A stretch of DNA of 64,000 nucleotides from an uncultured Anaerolineales bacterium (GTDB lineage Bacteria > Chloroflexota > Anaerolineae > Anaerolineales > Villigracilaceae). The position numbers were made by a program, and so were the translations under genes. Below, piece by piece: positions 33,084-41,499 of this stretch; position 1 is the stretch's first letter; every line of letters begins with the position of its first letter. The stretch spans positions 1-64,000 of the forward strand of contig CALGPL010000024.1 of assembly GCA_937960595.1 (NCBI GenBank). Direction: 5' to 3'. The notes beneath the pieces are model-generated. The model was not told the origin of the DNA, did no database searches, and worked only from the letters and a program-made list of their open reading frames with translations.

Positions 33084-36000
33084 ATGCCTGTCTATCGTTT
33101 CATTGTTCGTTTCCAGCGCGCCGACGATCCGCGTTCCGTCGGCCTGCTTGCCGATGCCCGTGCCCTGGGCTTGACTGCTCTGGCGTGTATCCAATGCCAG
33201 GACCTCTTCTTCATCGAGGGCCAACTGTCGCCGGACGAATGTCAGCAGTTGGCCCGCTCGCTTTTAATTGACCCGCTGACTCAATCGTTTGATTGGCGCG
33301 AACTCCCCGCCTCTCCTGCCGACCCGCCGCCTGGCGCGCTCATAGTCGAGGTGGCCCTGCGCCCCGGCGTCACCGACCCGGTGGCTGATGAAATCGTCCG
33401 CGCCGCTCACCAACTCGGTCTGACCGGCGTCCGCCGCGCCGCCACCGGCCTCCGTTATCTTTTCTTCTTTGCCCCCTCCGCCTCCATCCGCGAATCCGTG
33501 ACCCAATCCGTTCCCGTCCGCGCTTCCGCGACAGAGTCCGTGACAAACTCCGTGACCCAATCCGTTTCCGTCCGTGAATCCGTGACAAAGTCCGTGACAG
33601 AGTCCGTTATCGAATCCGTGATCAACCCCGTCATCCACCGCTGGGCGCTGGGCGAAATCGAACCGTCCTTCCCGGTCGAGGCCGAATCGAGCGGCGCGGT
33701 CGAGACCCTCCGCCTGCGCGGGCTGACAGATGAAGCCTTGTTGGCCCTTTCTGCCCAACGCCGCGCTGCCCTCGACCTGGCCGAGATGCAGGCCCTCCGC
33801 GCCTACTGCGAGCGCGAAGGCCGCGACCTGACCGATGTCGAGTTCGAGACCATCGCCCAGACCTGGTCCGAGCATTGTGTCCACAAGACCTTCAAAGCCC
33901 TGATCGAGATTGAAAATTCCCTCGACGGCGGTCTGCCGTCCGTCGTCAACGGTCCGTCATCCACCGTCAACGGCCTCTTCAACACCTACATCCGCGCCGC
34001 CACCGAAAAGATTGCCGCTCCCTGGGTACTCTCTGCGTTTGTGGACAACGCCGGCGTCATTGACCTGGACGGCGAAAACGAAATCTCCTTCAAAGTCGAG
34101 ACCCACAACCACCCCTCGGCCATCGAACCCTTCGGCGGGGCCAACACCGGCGTCGGCGGGGTGATTCGTGATGTGCTGGGCGTTTCGCACAAGCCGATCG
34201 CCAACACCGATGTCCTGTGCTTCGGCATGCAGGATACCCCCTTCGATGAACTTCCCCCCGGCGTGCTGCACCCGCGCCGGATTTTTTCGGGCGTCGTGGC
34301 CGGGGTGCAGGATTACGGCAACAAGATGGGCATCCCGACCGTCAACGGCGCGATTCTCTTCGACCCCGGCTATGCTGCCAATCCGCTCGTCTTCTGCGGG
34401 ACGGTCGGCATCGCGCCGCGCCGACGGAGCGGGAGCGGCCCGCGTCCCGGCGACCGGGTGGTCGTCCTCGGCGGCGGCACCGGACGCGATGGCCTGCGCG
34501 GGGCGACCTTCTCCTCGATGACGATGGACGCCCAGACGGGCCAGGTCTCCGGCGCCTCGGTGCAGATCGGCAATCCCATCGTCGAAAAAGGCCTGGTGGA
34601 CGTCATCCTGCCGGCGCGTGAGCGCGGCCTCTACACCGCCATCACCGATTGCGGCGCGGGCGGCCTCTCCTCGGCGGTCGGCGAAATGGCCTCGCGCACC
34701 GGCTGCGAGGTCGAACTGGCGCAGGTGCGGCTCAAGTACCCCGGCCTGGCGCCCTGGGAAATCTGGCTCTCGGAGGCCCAGGAGCGGATGGTACTGGCCG
34801 TCCCGCCCGAAGCCCTGCCTGCCTTGCAGGAATTGTGCAACTTGCATGATGTGACTTTGATGGACATCGGCGAGTTCACCGCCTCCGGCCGCCTGGTCGT
34901 CCGGTACGGCGGGCGGGTCGTCCTCGACCTCGACAACGAATTCCTGCACCACGGCATCCCTCAACGCAAATTGAAGGCGACTCTTCCGGCAGCAGCATCC
35001 GGCGATTCGCTCGACCATTCATCTTCTACCGTCCACCGTCCCCCGTCCATTGTCCCCCGTCCCCCGTCCCCTGTCCATTCCCCGCTGCCCCACGTTGACC
35101 CCGCCCAGACTCTCCTGCGCCTCCTCGCCCACCCCAACATTGTCTCCAAGGCCGAGGTCATCCGCATCTACGACCACGAGGTGCAGGGCGGGACGGCGGT
35201 CAAGCCGCTGACCGGCGCGCAGATGGACGCGCCCTCCGACGCCTGCGTCCTGCGTCCGCTTGGGGCGCGGGGACGGGCCGGGATCGCCCTCGCCAACGGA
35301 ATCAACCCCGAGTACGGCAAGCGCGATCCCTACCGCATGGCCATGGCCGTCGTGGACGAGGCGGTGCGCAACCTGGTCGCCGTCGGCGCCGACCCGGCCC
35401 GCATCGCCCTGCTCGACAACTTCTGTTGGGGCGACCCGCTGCGCCCGGAGACGCTCGGCGCCCTGGTCGAGGCGGCGCGCGGCTGTCACGATGCCGCCCT
35501 CCTTTTCGGCGCGCCGTTCATTTCGGGCAAAGATTCGCTCAACAACGAATACCTCGGCGCCGACGGCCAGCGTCACGCCATCCCCCCGACCCTGCTCATC
35601 TCGTCCATCGGCGTCATGGCCGACGTGACCCGGGCAATCACAATGGACTTGAAAGAGGCCGGCAACCTGCTCTACCTGATCGGCGACTTTGCCCCCACCT
35701 TTGGCGGCAGCCACTTCCACCTGGCGGCCTCCGGCCTTTGTCCGCCGGCCACGCTCAACGAACCCGTGCCGTCGGTCTCCGCAAGGACCCCCGGCGTGTA
35801 CGCCGCCCTGCACCGCGCCATCGCCTCGGGCCTTGTCCGCGCCGCGCACGATCTTTCGGAGGGCGGACTGGCCGTCGCCGCGGCGGAAATGTGCATCGGC
35901 GGACGCCTCGGCCTCGACCTCGACCTGCCGCCCGGCGACCCTCTGCGCCTCCTCTTCGGCGAGACGACCGGCTGCCTGCTCGTCGAAGTCGCCCCGCTGC

Positions 36001-36179
36001 AGGCCGCGGCCTTCGAGGCCGGCTTCCGCGATCTGCCCCTGCGCAGGCTGGGGCGGGTCGCCGAAACGCCCGCCCTGACCGTTTCGGCAGGCGGCAGCCT
36101 CCTCTTCCGTCTGCCCGTCTCGGCCCTTCTCGAAGCCTGGAATACCTCTCTCCACGAACAACTACTGACTGACGACTAG
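33084..36179 (+). CDS. purL: PurS-PurL fusion: phosphoribosylformylglycinamidine synthase with in-frame repeat inserts
   Basis: 1031 residues from the ATG at 33084. It makes FGAM from FGAR with ammonia from PurQ. Residues 1-~75 and ~80-131 look like two PurS-type units (the second contains VEVALRPGVTDPVADEIVRAA). Residues 134-183 are an ESV/KSV repeat with no counterpart in PurL. The synthetase then starts at LRLRGLTDEALLAL, with WSEHCVHKTFKALI, the ATP/metal site THNHPSAIEPFGGANTGVGG, DCGAGGLSSAVGEMA, GTAVKPLTGAQMD, ISGKDSLNNEY and AHDLSEGGLAVAAAEM. Two more low-complexity inserts occur at about residues 280-297 and 645-668. These lie in loops, so activity is plausibly kept. It is the first gene of the pur operon. 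Confidence 0.93.
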   Translation: MPVYRFIVRFQRADDPRSVGLLADARALGLTALACIQCQDLFFIEGQLSPDECQQLARSLLIDPLTQSFDWRELPASPADPPPGALIVEVALRPGVTDPVADEIVRAAHQLGLTGVRRAATGLRYLFFFAPSASIRESVTQSVPVRASATESVTNSVTQSVSVRESVTKSVTESVIESVINPVIHRWALGEIEPSFPVEAESSGAVETLRLRGLTDEALLALSAQRRAALDLAEMQALRAYCEREGRDLTDVEFETIAQTWSEHCVHKTFKALIEIENSLDGGLPSVVNGPSSTVNGLFNTYIRAATEKIAAPWVLSAFVDNAGVIDLDGENEISFKVETHNHPSAIEPFGGANTGVGGVIRDVLGVSHKPIANTDVLCFGMQDTPFDELPPGVLHPRRIFSGVVAGVQDYGNKMGIPTVNGAILFDPGYAANPLVFCGTVGIAPRRRSGSGPRPGDRVVVLGGGTGRDGLRGATFSSMTMDAQTGQVSGASVQIGNPIVEKGLVDVILPARERGLYTAITDCGAGGLSSAVGEMASRTGCEVELAQVRLKYPGLAPWEIWLSEAQERMVLAVPPEALPALQELCNLHDVTLMDIGEFTASGRLVVRYGGRVVLDLDNEFLHHGIPQRKLKATLPAAASGDSLDHSSSTVHRPPSIVPRPPSPVHSPLPHVDPAQTLLRLLAHPNIVSKAEVIRIYDHEVQGGTAVKPLTGAQMDAPSDACVLRPLGARGRAGIALANGINPEYGKRDPYRMAMAVVDEAVRNLVAVGADPARIALLDNFCWGDPLRPETLGALVEAARGCHDAALLFGAPFISGKDSLNNEYLGADGQRHAIPPTLLISSIGVMADVTRAITMDLKEAGNLLYLIGDFAPTFGGSHFHLAASGLCPPATLNEPVPSVSARTPGVYAALHRAIASGLVRAAHDLSEGGLAVAAAEMCIGGRLGLDLDLPPGDPLRLLFGETTGCLLVEVAPLQAAAFEAGFRDLPLRRLGRVAETPALTVSAGGSLLFRLPVSALLEAWNTSLHEQLLTDD
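33485..33633 (+). repeat. In-frame ATCCGTG-type repeat array inside purL
   Basis: About 150 bases built from TCCGTGAC, AATCCGTT, CCCGTCCGCG and CAAAGTCCGTG words. It encodes alternating E/T-S-V and K-S-V peptides with no stop codon. It has the same words and orientation as the array at 42064-42273 in the purM fusion and is the reverse complement of the array at 41269-41480. It lies exactly between the PurS-like and PurL parts. Confidence 0.85.
33922..33975 (+). repeat. In-frame CCGTC/GTCAACGG low-complexity insert in purL
   Basis: Words GCCGTCCGTCGTC, CAACGG and CCACCGTC encode LPSVVNGPSSTVNG, placed between IEIENS and LFNTYIRAAT, where other PurL proteins run without this segment. Confidence 0.6.
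35017..35088 (+). repeat. In-frame CCGTCC-type low-complexity insert in purL
   Basis: Repeats of ACCGTCC, CCCCCGTCC and CATTGTC words encode a Ser/Pro/His-rich linker (STVHRPPSIVPRPPSPVHS). It lies between the first synthetase half and the segment starting HVDPAQTLLRLLAHPNI. Confidence 0.65.
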
Positions 36180-36185
36180 CGACTC

Positions 36186-36944
36186 ATGACGACGAAACCC
36201 AAAGCCCTGCTCCTGCTTGCCCACGGCACCAACCGCGACCGGGACGCCGCCGAAGCCCTGACTCTGGCCGGCGCCGACCCCGAAGTCATCCCCCTGAATC
36301 TCTTGCGGCAAGCCAGACGGCGTTTCGATGAGTACCAGATGCTGGTCTTGCCCGGCGGCTTTTCCTACGCCGACGCCCTGGGAGCCGGCAAACTGCTGGC
36401 CATTGACCTGCAAACCTATTTTGCCGACCAAATTCGAGCCTTTGTCGCCTCCGGCAAGCCGGTCATCGGCATTTGCAACGGCTTCCAGGCGCTGGTCAAG
36501 GCCGGGATTCTGCCCGGCGACGGGGTCGAAGCCACGCTGACCTTCAACGCCCGCGGCCGCTTCGAATGCCGCTGGGTGACGCTCCGCCCCGTCTCCTCGA
36601 CCTGCGTTTGGACGCGCGGGCTGGACGACCTGATCGCCTGCCCGGTGGCGCACGGCGAGGGCAACTTTCAGGCTGCCGCCCCCGACCGGCTGACCGGCCA
36701 GATCGCCCTCACCTACGTCCTGCCCGACGGTTCGCCCGCCGGGGGCGCCTATCCGGCCAATCCCAACGGTTCGGTGTTGGACATCGCCGGCCTGTGCAAC
36801 CCGGCCGGCAACGTCCTCGGCCTGATGCCTCATCCCGAGAATCACATCCACCCCTGGCAACATCCGCTCTGGACGCGCCGCGCCGGCGGGCGCAGCGGGT
36901 TACCGTTATTTGAAAATGGCGTGCGCTACGCCGTTCAGCTCTGA
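36186..36944 (+). CDS. purQ: FGAM synthase glutaminase subunit
   Basis: 252 residues, 6 bases after purL. Class I glutamine amidotransferase: LVLPGGFSYADALGAGK, the nucleophile elbow GICNGFQAL (Cys97) and the His/Glu dyad in GLMPHPENHIHPW near residue 215. It supplies ammonia to the PurL subunit. Longer at both ends than the smallest PurQ proteins (about 225). There is no obvious ribosome site; the purL stop lies in a GACTGACGACTAGCGACT short-word stretch that abuts the purQ start, so translation may be coupled. Confidence 0.95.
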   Translation: MTTKPKALLLLAHGTNRDRDAAEALTLAGADPEVIPLNLLRQARRRFDEYQMLVLPGGFSYADALGAGKLLAIDLQTYFADQIRAFVASGKPVIGICNGFQALVKAGILPGDGVEATLTFNARGRFECRWVTLRPVSSTCVWTRGLDDLIACPVAHGEGNFQAAAPDRLTGQIALTYVLPDGSPAGGAYPANPNGSVLDIAGLCNPAGNVLGLMPHPENHIHPWQHPLWTRRAGGRSGLPLFENGVRYAVQL

Positions 36945-36991
36945 CTGCGGTGAAGGGGCGCTGCTTTGCCCAACTTATCCGCATAGAGTAA

Positions 36992-37041
36992 GCAGATGAC
37001 GCAGATTTTTCTCTCCTCTCTTCGTAATCTGCAACCTCTGC
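36992..37041. repeat. Intergenic GCAGAT-word repeat/hairpin before purC
   Basis: GCAGATGACGCAGATT is answered by AATCTGCAACCTCTGC, giving paired blocks 36992-36996 with 37037-37041 and 37001-37007 with 37026-37032. It is a short-word intergenic repeat and the only sizeable gap (36945-37081) in the first half of the operon. It could also attenuate transcription, but no T-tract follows. Confidence 0.5.
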
Positions 37042-37081
37042 AGATGAAGAGGAAGACAGTTACGATCCGAAAAGGAGGCTC

Positions 37082-38053
37082 ATGATTGCCCAAGAAGACC
37101 TTTTGCGCCTGCTTCCGCTGGCCTTCGATTCGACCGACCTGCCGCTGCCCGACAAGGCCAGCGGCAAAGTGCGTGACTGGTACACTTTAGAGGGAGAGAG
37201 GCGGCTGATCGTCACCACCGACCGGCTCTCGGCTTTCGACCGCGTCCTGGCGCGCGTCCCGTACAAGGGTCAGGTGCTGAATCAACTCTCGGCCTGGTGG
37301 TTCGAGCAGACCGGCGGCATCATTTCTAACCACCTCCTGTCCGTCCCCGACCCGAACGCGGCGGTGGTGGTTGCCGCCCGGCCGTTCCCGGTGGAGGTCA
37401 TCGTGCGCGGCTACATCACCGGCGTCACCTCGACCGCGCTGTGGTATCGCTACTCGCTTGGCGAGCGCGAGATTTACGGCTACCGCTTCCCTGAAGGCCT
37501 GCGCAAGAACGAAGCCCTGCCCGAGCCGATCATCACGCCGACCACCAAGGGCGTCGGCGGGGCGCACGATGAGCGCCTGACCTGCGCCGAAGTGGTGCAA
37601 AAGGGTCTGCTCGACGCGGCAGCCTGGGACGAGGTCCAGGCGGCTGCGCTGGCGGTTTTCCGGCGCGGCCAGGAGGTTGCCCGGCGCGCCGGCCTGATTC
37701 TGGTGGACACCAAGTACGAGTTCGGCCGCGCCCCCGATGGGCGCATTTTGTTGATTGATGAAGTCCACACCCCCGACTCGTCCCGCTTCTGGAAGGCCGA
37801 GAGTTACGCGGCGCGCCTGGCGGCCGGGGAGGAGCCGGAAAACTTCGACAAGGAATTTGTCCGCATCGCCTACGCCGAGCAGGGCTATCGCGGCGACGGC
37901 GAGCCGCCGGTGATGCCGGCCGAGTTGTGGGCCGCCGCGGCTCAGCGCTACATTGCCATCTATGAGATGCTGACCGGCGATCGGTTTGCGCCGGGGGCGT
38001 ATCCGGTGGCGCCGCGGCTGCTGGGCAATTTGCGTGTAGCCAAAATAATCTAG
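37082..38053 (+). CDS. purC: Phosphoribosylaminoimidazole-succinocarboxamide synthase
   Basis: 323 residues, AAAAGGAGG upstream. SAICAR synthetase joins CAIR and aspartate with ATP. Seen: GKVRDWYTLEGERRLIVTTDRLSAFDRVL (ATP site), RPFPVEVIVRGYITG, ITPTTKGVGGAHDERL, ILVDTKYEFGR and LIDEVHTPDSSRFW. It is the longer eukaryote/actinobacteria-like form of PurC compared with the ~240-residue enzyme of many bacteria. Confidence 0.96.
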   Translation: MIAQEDLLRLLPLAFDSTDLPLPDKASGKVRDWYTLEGERRLIVTTDRLSAFDRVLARVPYKGQVLNQLSAWWFEQTGGIISNHLLSVPDPNAAVVVAARPFPVEVIVRGYITGVTSTALWYRYSLGEREIYGYRFPEGLRKNEALPEPIITPTTKGVGGAHDERLTCAEVVQKGLLDAAAWDEVQAAALAVFRRGQEVARRAGLILVDTKYEFGRAPDGRILLIDEVHTPDSSRFWKAESYAARLAAGEEPENFDKEFVRIAYAEQGYRGDGEPPVMPAELWAAAAQRYIAIYEMLTGDRFAPGAYPVAPRLLGNLRVAKII

Positions 38054-38107
38054 AAGTCGTCTCAAAAACGGTCAACAGAGTGAAACTGGCGGAGAAAGGG
38101 ATTTTCG

Positions 38108-38587
38108 ATGGACAGACCCCTTGTTGTCGTTCTCATGGGATCGAAAGCCGATCTGGAACATGGCCAGAAGATCGCCGAGGCCTGTCGGGGCTACGGGCTG
38201 GAGACTGTGCTGCGGGTCGGTTCTGCGCACAAGACGCCGGAACATGTCGCCCGTCTGCTGGCGGAGTATGAAGCCGATCCGCGCCCGAAGGTGTACATCA
38301 CCGTCGCCGGGCGGAGCAACGCCCTGAGCGGTTTTGCCGACGGGGCGGTGGACGCGCCGGTCATCGCCTGTCCGCCGCTCTCGGAGGCCTTCGGCGGGGC
38401 CGACATCTTCTCGTCGCTGCGCATGCCGTCGGGGATTGCCCCGGCGGTCGTCCTCGAGCCGGTCAACGCGGCGCGGTTGGCGGCGAAAATCCTGGGGTTG
38501 GCCGACGCGCGGGTGCGGGAGGCAGTTGCCGGGTCCCGCAAGCGGGCGGCCGAGAAAATTTTGGAGGATGACGCATCCGTAAGATGA
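38108..38587 (+). CDS. purE: Class II PurE: AIR carboxylase using CO2 directly
   Basis: 159 residues. The fold is PurE (LMGSKADLEHGQKIAEAC, GSAHKTPEHVARLLAEY). The key motifs are those of animal-type class II enzymes: VAGRSNALSGF instead of the bacterial AGAAHLPG, CPPLSEAFGGADIFSSLRMPSG and LEPVNAARLAAKILGL. Class II PurE converts AIR and CO2 directly to CAIR, without ATP or PurK. No purK is present in this otherwise dense operon, which fits. The stop overlaps the purF start (ATGA). Confidence 0.9.
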   Translation: MDRPLVVVLMGSKADLEHGQKIAEACRGYGLETVLRVGSAHKTPEHVARLLAEYEADPRPKVYITVAGRSNALSGFADGAVDAPVIACPPLSEAFGGADIFSSLRMPSGIAPAVVLEPVNAARLAAKILGLADARVREAVAGSRKRAAEKILEDDASVR

Positions 38588-40005
38588 GCGAATTCTACAA
38601 GCAAGATTCTCCCCGCGAAGCCTGCGGCATCATCGGCGTCTTTGCTCCCCGTGAAGAGGTGGCGCGCATGGCTTTCTTTGGCCTGTTCGCTCTCCAGCAT
38701 CGGGGTCAGGAAGCGGCCGGCATCGCCGTCTCGGACGGGACGGTCATGCGCCTGCACAAGGATGTCGGCCTGGTTTCGCAGGTCTTTCACCCGCGCAACC
38801 TGGCCGAGTTGCAGGGATTGTATGCGATCGGCCACACGCGCTATTCGACGACCGGCTCCTCGTCCATCCGCAATGCCCAGCCGTTCATGATCGAGACGAT
38901 CCACGGGCCGGTGGCGCTGGCGCACAACGGCAACCTGGTCAACTCGGCGGCACTGCGGGCGGAATTGATGGCGGCCGGGGTGGGATTTTCGTCCTCGTCC
39001 GATAGCGAAGTGATGACGATGATGCTGGCGCGCAACGGCGGCGGCGATTGGGTGGAGCGCATCCAACATGCCATGCGGCGCTGGCAGGGGGCTTACTCGC
39101 TGGTGGTGTTGACGCGCGAGAGCGTCTACGCGGCGCGCGACCCCTGGGGCTTCCGTCCGCTCAGCATTGGGCTGCTGCCCTCGGGCGGCTACGCGGCGGC
39201 CTCCGAGACCGGCGCGCTGCGTACCCTCGGCTGCCGCGCTATCCGCGAGGTGCGGCCGGGCGAAATCGTCACCCTCTCGGACAAGGCGCTGGTGGTGACG
39301 CAGGCGATCCCGCCGGTCAGCCCGCTGGCGCGCTGTGTTTTCGAGATGATTTACTTTTCCCGCCCGGATGCCGTTTGGGACGGCAAGAGTGTCCATCAGG
39401 TGCGGCAGAACCTGGGGCGGCAACTGGCGCGCGAATGTCCGACCGAGGCCGATGTGGTCATCCCGGTGCCGGATTCGGCCATCCCGGCAGCGATTGGCTA
39501 CGCTCTGGAGGCGGGCATTCCCTACAATGACGGCTTCATCAAGAACCGTTATGTGGGCCGGACGTTCATCGAGCCGACCGACTCGCTACGCAAGCGCGGC
39601 GTGGCGCTGAAATTCAACGTCATCAACGAGAATGTGCTGGACAAGCGCGTCGTCATGATTGACGATTCGATTGTGCGCGGCAACACCACCGGGCCGATTG
39701 TGCGGCTGCTCTACGAGTCCGGCGCGGCGCAGGTGCATGTGCGCGTCACCTGTCCGCCGGTCACTCATCCCTGCTTTATGGGGGTGGACATGGGCGAGCG
39801 CGAAGAGTTGATTGCGCACAAGCGAACGGTCGAGGAGATCCGCAAGCACATCGGCGCCGATTCGCTGTATTATCTGTCGCGGGAGGGAATGAGGCAGGCG
39901 GTTGGGTACACGGAGGGGTATTGCGAGGCCTGTTTTACGGGCGAGTATCCCGTGCCGGTGGACTGGAAGTTGGTCAAGACCGGGTTCGAGCGGGGGATCA
40001 ATTGA
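38584..40005 (+). CDS. purF: Amidophosphoribosyltransferase
   Basis: 473 residues. It commits PRPP to purine synthesis, giving phosphoribosylamine. A short propeptide precedes Cys14 of ACGIIGVF, the glutaminase nucleophile after processing. GHTRYSTTG, LAHNGNLVNS and RDPWGFRPLSIG mark the glutaminase; the PRPP loop is VVMIDDSIVRGNTT. Cysteines in SPLARCVFEMIYF, THPCFMGVDM and YCEACFTGEY are placed as in the Bacillus-type enzyme with a structural 4Fe-4S cluster. Confidence 0.96.
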   Translation: MSEFYKQDSPREACGIIGVFAPREEVARMAFFGLFALQHRGQEAAGIAVSDGTVMRLHKDVGLVSQVFHPRNLAELQGLYAIGHTRYSTTGSSSIRNAQPFMIETIHGPVALAHNGNLVNSAALRAELMAAGVGFSSSSDSEVMTMMLARNGGGDWVERIQHAMRRWQGAYSLVVLTRESVYAARDPWGFRPLSIGLLPSGGYAAASETGALRTLGCRAIREVRPGEIVTLSDKALVVTQAIPPVSPLARCVFEMIYFSRPDAVWDGKSVHQVRQNLGRQLARECPTEADVVIPVPDSAIPAAIGYALEAGIPYNDGFIKNRYVGRTFIEPTDSLRKRGVALKFNVINENVLDKRVVMIDDSIVRGNTTGPIVRLLYESGAAQVHVRVTCPPVTHPCFMGVDMGEREELIAHKRTVEEIRKHIGADSLYYLSREGMRQAVGYTEGYCEACFTGEYPVPVDWKLVKTGFERGIN

Positions 40006-40024
40006 GCAGCGAGGAGCGGAAAAA

Positions 40025-41344
40025 ATGAAAGTATTGCTGATTGGGTCAGGCGGGCGGGAACATGCGATGGCCTGGAAGGCGGCGCAGTCGCCGAAGTTGA
40101 CCCGTCTCTACGCTGCGCCGGGCAATCCGGGGATGGCGGGGCTGGCGGAATGTGTTCCGCTGCGGCCGGAGGACCACGGCGCAGTGGTCGGCTTCTGCCG
40201 CGAAAAGGGAATTGACCTTGTCCTCATCGGTCCGGAGGCGCCGCTGGCGGCGGGTCTCGCGGACGATCTGCGGGCAGCCGGATTTCGGGTCTTCGGCCCG
40301 TCGAAGGACGCGGCGCAAATCGAGGCTTCCAAGGTCTTCGCCAAGCACTTCATGGCGCGGCACGGCATCCCGACGGCGCGCTATGCGGTCTTTCAGCGGT
40401 ATGCCGAGGCGGCCAGGTTTGTCGAGGCGGTGGATTATCCCTTCGTCGTCAAGGCCTCCGGATTGGCGGCGGGCAAGGGCGTGATTCTGCCCGTCACAAA
40501 AGAGGAAGCCCTGGCCGCGCTGGAGGCGGTCATGGTGCGGCGCGAGTTCGGCGCGGCCGGTGGAGAAGTGGTCATCGAGGAACGTTTGAGCGGGCCGGAG
40601 GTCTCGCTGATGGCGTTCTGTGACGGGCGGCGGGTGGCGCCGATGCCGCCGGCGCAGGATCACAAACGTCTGCTGGACGGCGACCAGGGGCCGAACACGG
40701 GCGGGATGGGCGCGTACGCCCCGGCGCCGATGTGTCCGCCGGAGATGGTGGATGAAATCGTCGAGACGGTTCTCCGGCCGGCAGTCAGCGGTCTGCGGCT
40801 GGAGAGGAGGCCGTTCGTCGGCGTGCTGTATGCCGGGCTGATGTTGACCGAACGCGGTCCGCAGGTGCTGGAGTTCAACTGCCGTTTCGGCGACCCGGAG
40901 ACGCAGGCGGTTCTGCCTCTGCTGGAGGCGGATTTGCTCGAAGTTACGCTGGCTTGTGCCGAGGGGCGCCTCGACGAGGTCGAGATTCGCTGGCAGGGCG
41001 GCGCGGCGGTCTGCGTGGTGCTGGCGTCGGCGGGCTATCCTGCCGCGCCGGAGACGGGCAGGCCGATCCGCGGCTTGGAGGCGCTGCCCGAGGATGTGCT
41101 GTGCTTCCATGCCGGGACAAAGTCTGTGGACGGGCAAATTGTCACGGCGGGCGGGCGCGTCCTGGGCCTGGCGGCGCAGGCAAAGACGCTGGGCAAGGCA
41201 GTCGAGAAGGTGTATCAGGCGGTGGAAAGGGTGGAGTTCGAGGGGAGGCAGTATCGGCGGGACATTGCTTTTAGCGGACTTGTCACGGAATCACGGATTG
41301 AAACGGATTTCTTTAGCGGACCTGGTCACGGAATCGCGGATTGA
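40025..41344 (+). CDS. purD: Phosphoribosylamine-glycine ligase with a repeat-derived C-terminal tail
   Basis: 439 residues from the ATG at 40025. ATP-grasp enzyme making GAR: MKVLLIGSGGREHAMAWKA, VLIGPEAPLAAGLADDL, YPFVVKASGLAAGKGV, DHKRLLDGDQGPNTGGMGAYAP and EFNCRFGDPETQAVLP. The normal family end is near YRRDIAFSGL. The frame then continues into the 43-bp repeat array and adds about 20 residues (TESRIETDFFSGPGHGIAD) before stopping inside the second repeat unit. The tail is therefore encoded by invading repeat DNA. Confidence 0.95.
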   Translation: MKVLLIGSGGREHAMAWKAAQSPKLTRLYAAPGNPGMAGLAECVPLRPEDHGAVVGFCREKGIDLVLIGPEAPLAAGLADDLRAAGFRVFGPSKDAAQIEASKVFAKHFMARHGIPTARYAVFQRYAEAARFVEAVDYPFVVKASGLAAGKGVILPVTKEEALAALEAVMVRREFGAAGGEVVIEERLSGPEVSLMAFCDGRRVAPMPPAQDHKRLLDGDQGPNTGGMGAYAPAPMCPPEMVDEIVETVLRPAVSGLRLERRPFVGVLYAGLMLTERGPQVLEFNCRFGDPETQAVLPLLEADLLEVTLACAEGRLDEVEIRWQGGAAVCVVLASAGYPAAPETGRPIRGLEALPEDVLCFHAGTKSVDGQIVTAGGRVLGLAAQAKTLGKAVEKVYQAVERVEFEGRQYRRDIAFSGLVTESRIETDFFSGPGHGIAD

Positions 41345-41480
41345 AACGGATTTCTTTAGCGGACCTGGTCACGGAATCACGGATTGGAACGGATTTCTTT
41401 AGCGGACTTGTCACGGAATCACGGATTGGAACGGATTAGAGTCACGGATTACGAATCACGGATCACGAATCACGGATTTT
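41269..41480 (-). repeat. Array of 42-43 bp repeats between purD and the purM fusion (inverted left arm)
   Basis: Four units start near 41269, 41309, 41352 and 41395. Each reads TTCTTTAGCGGAC, then GGTCACGGAATCACGG, then ATTGAAACGGAT. A decayed end of CACGGATTACGAATCACGG words runs to about 41480. Reverse complement of a unit matches the 42-bp units at 42064-42273 along their length (ATCCGTTCC, TCCGTGATTCCGTGAC, AAGTCCG). Confidence 0.9.
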
Positions 41481-41499
41481 TGGCCAGAGAGGAGGACTC

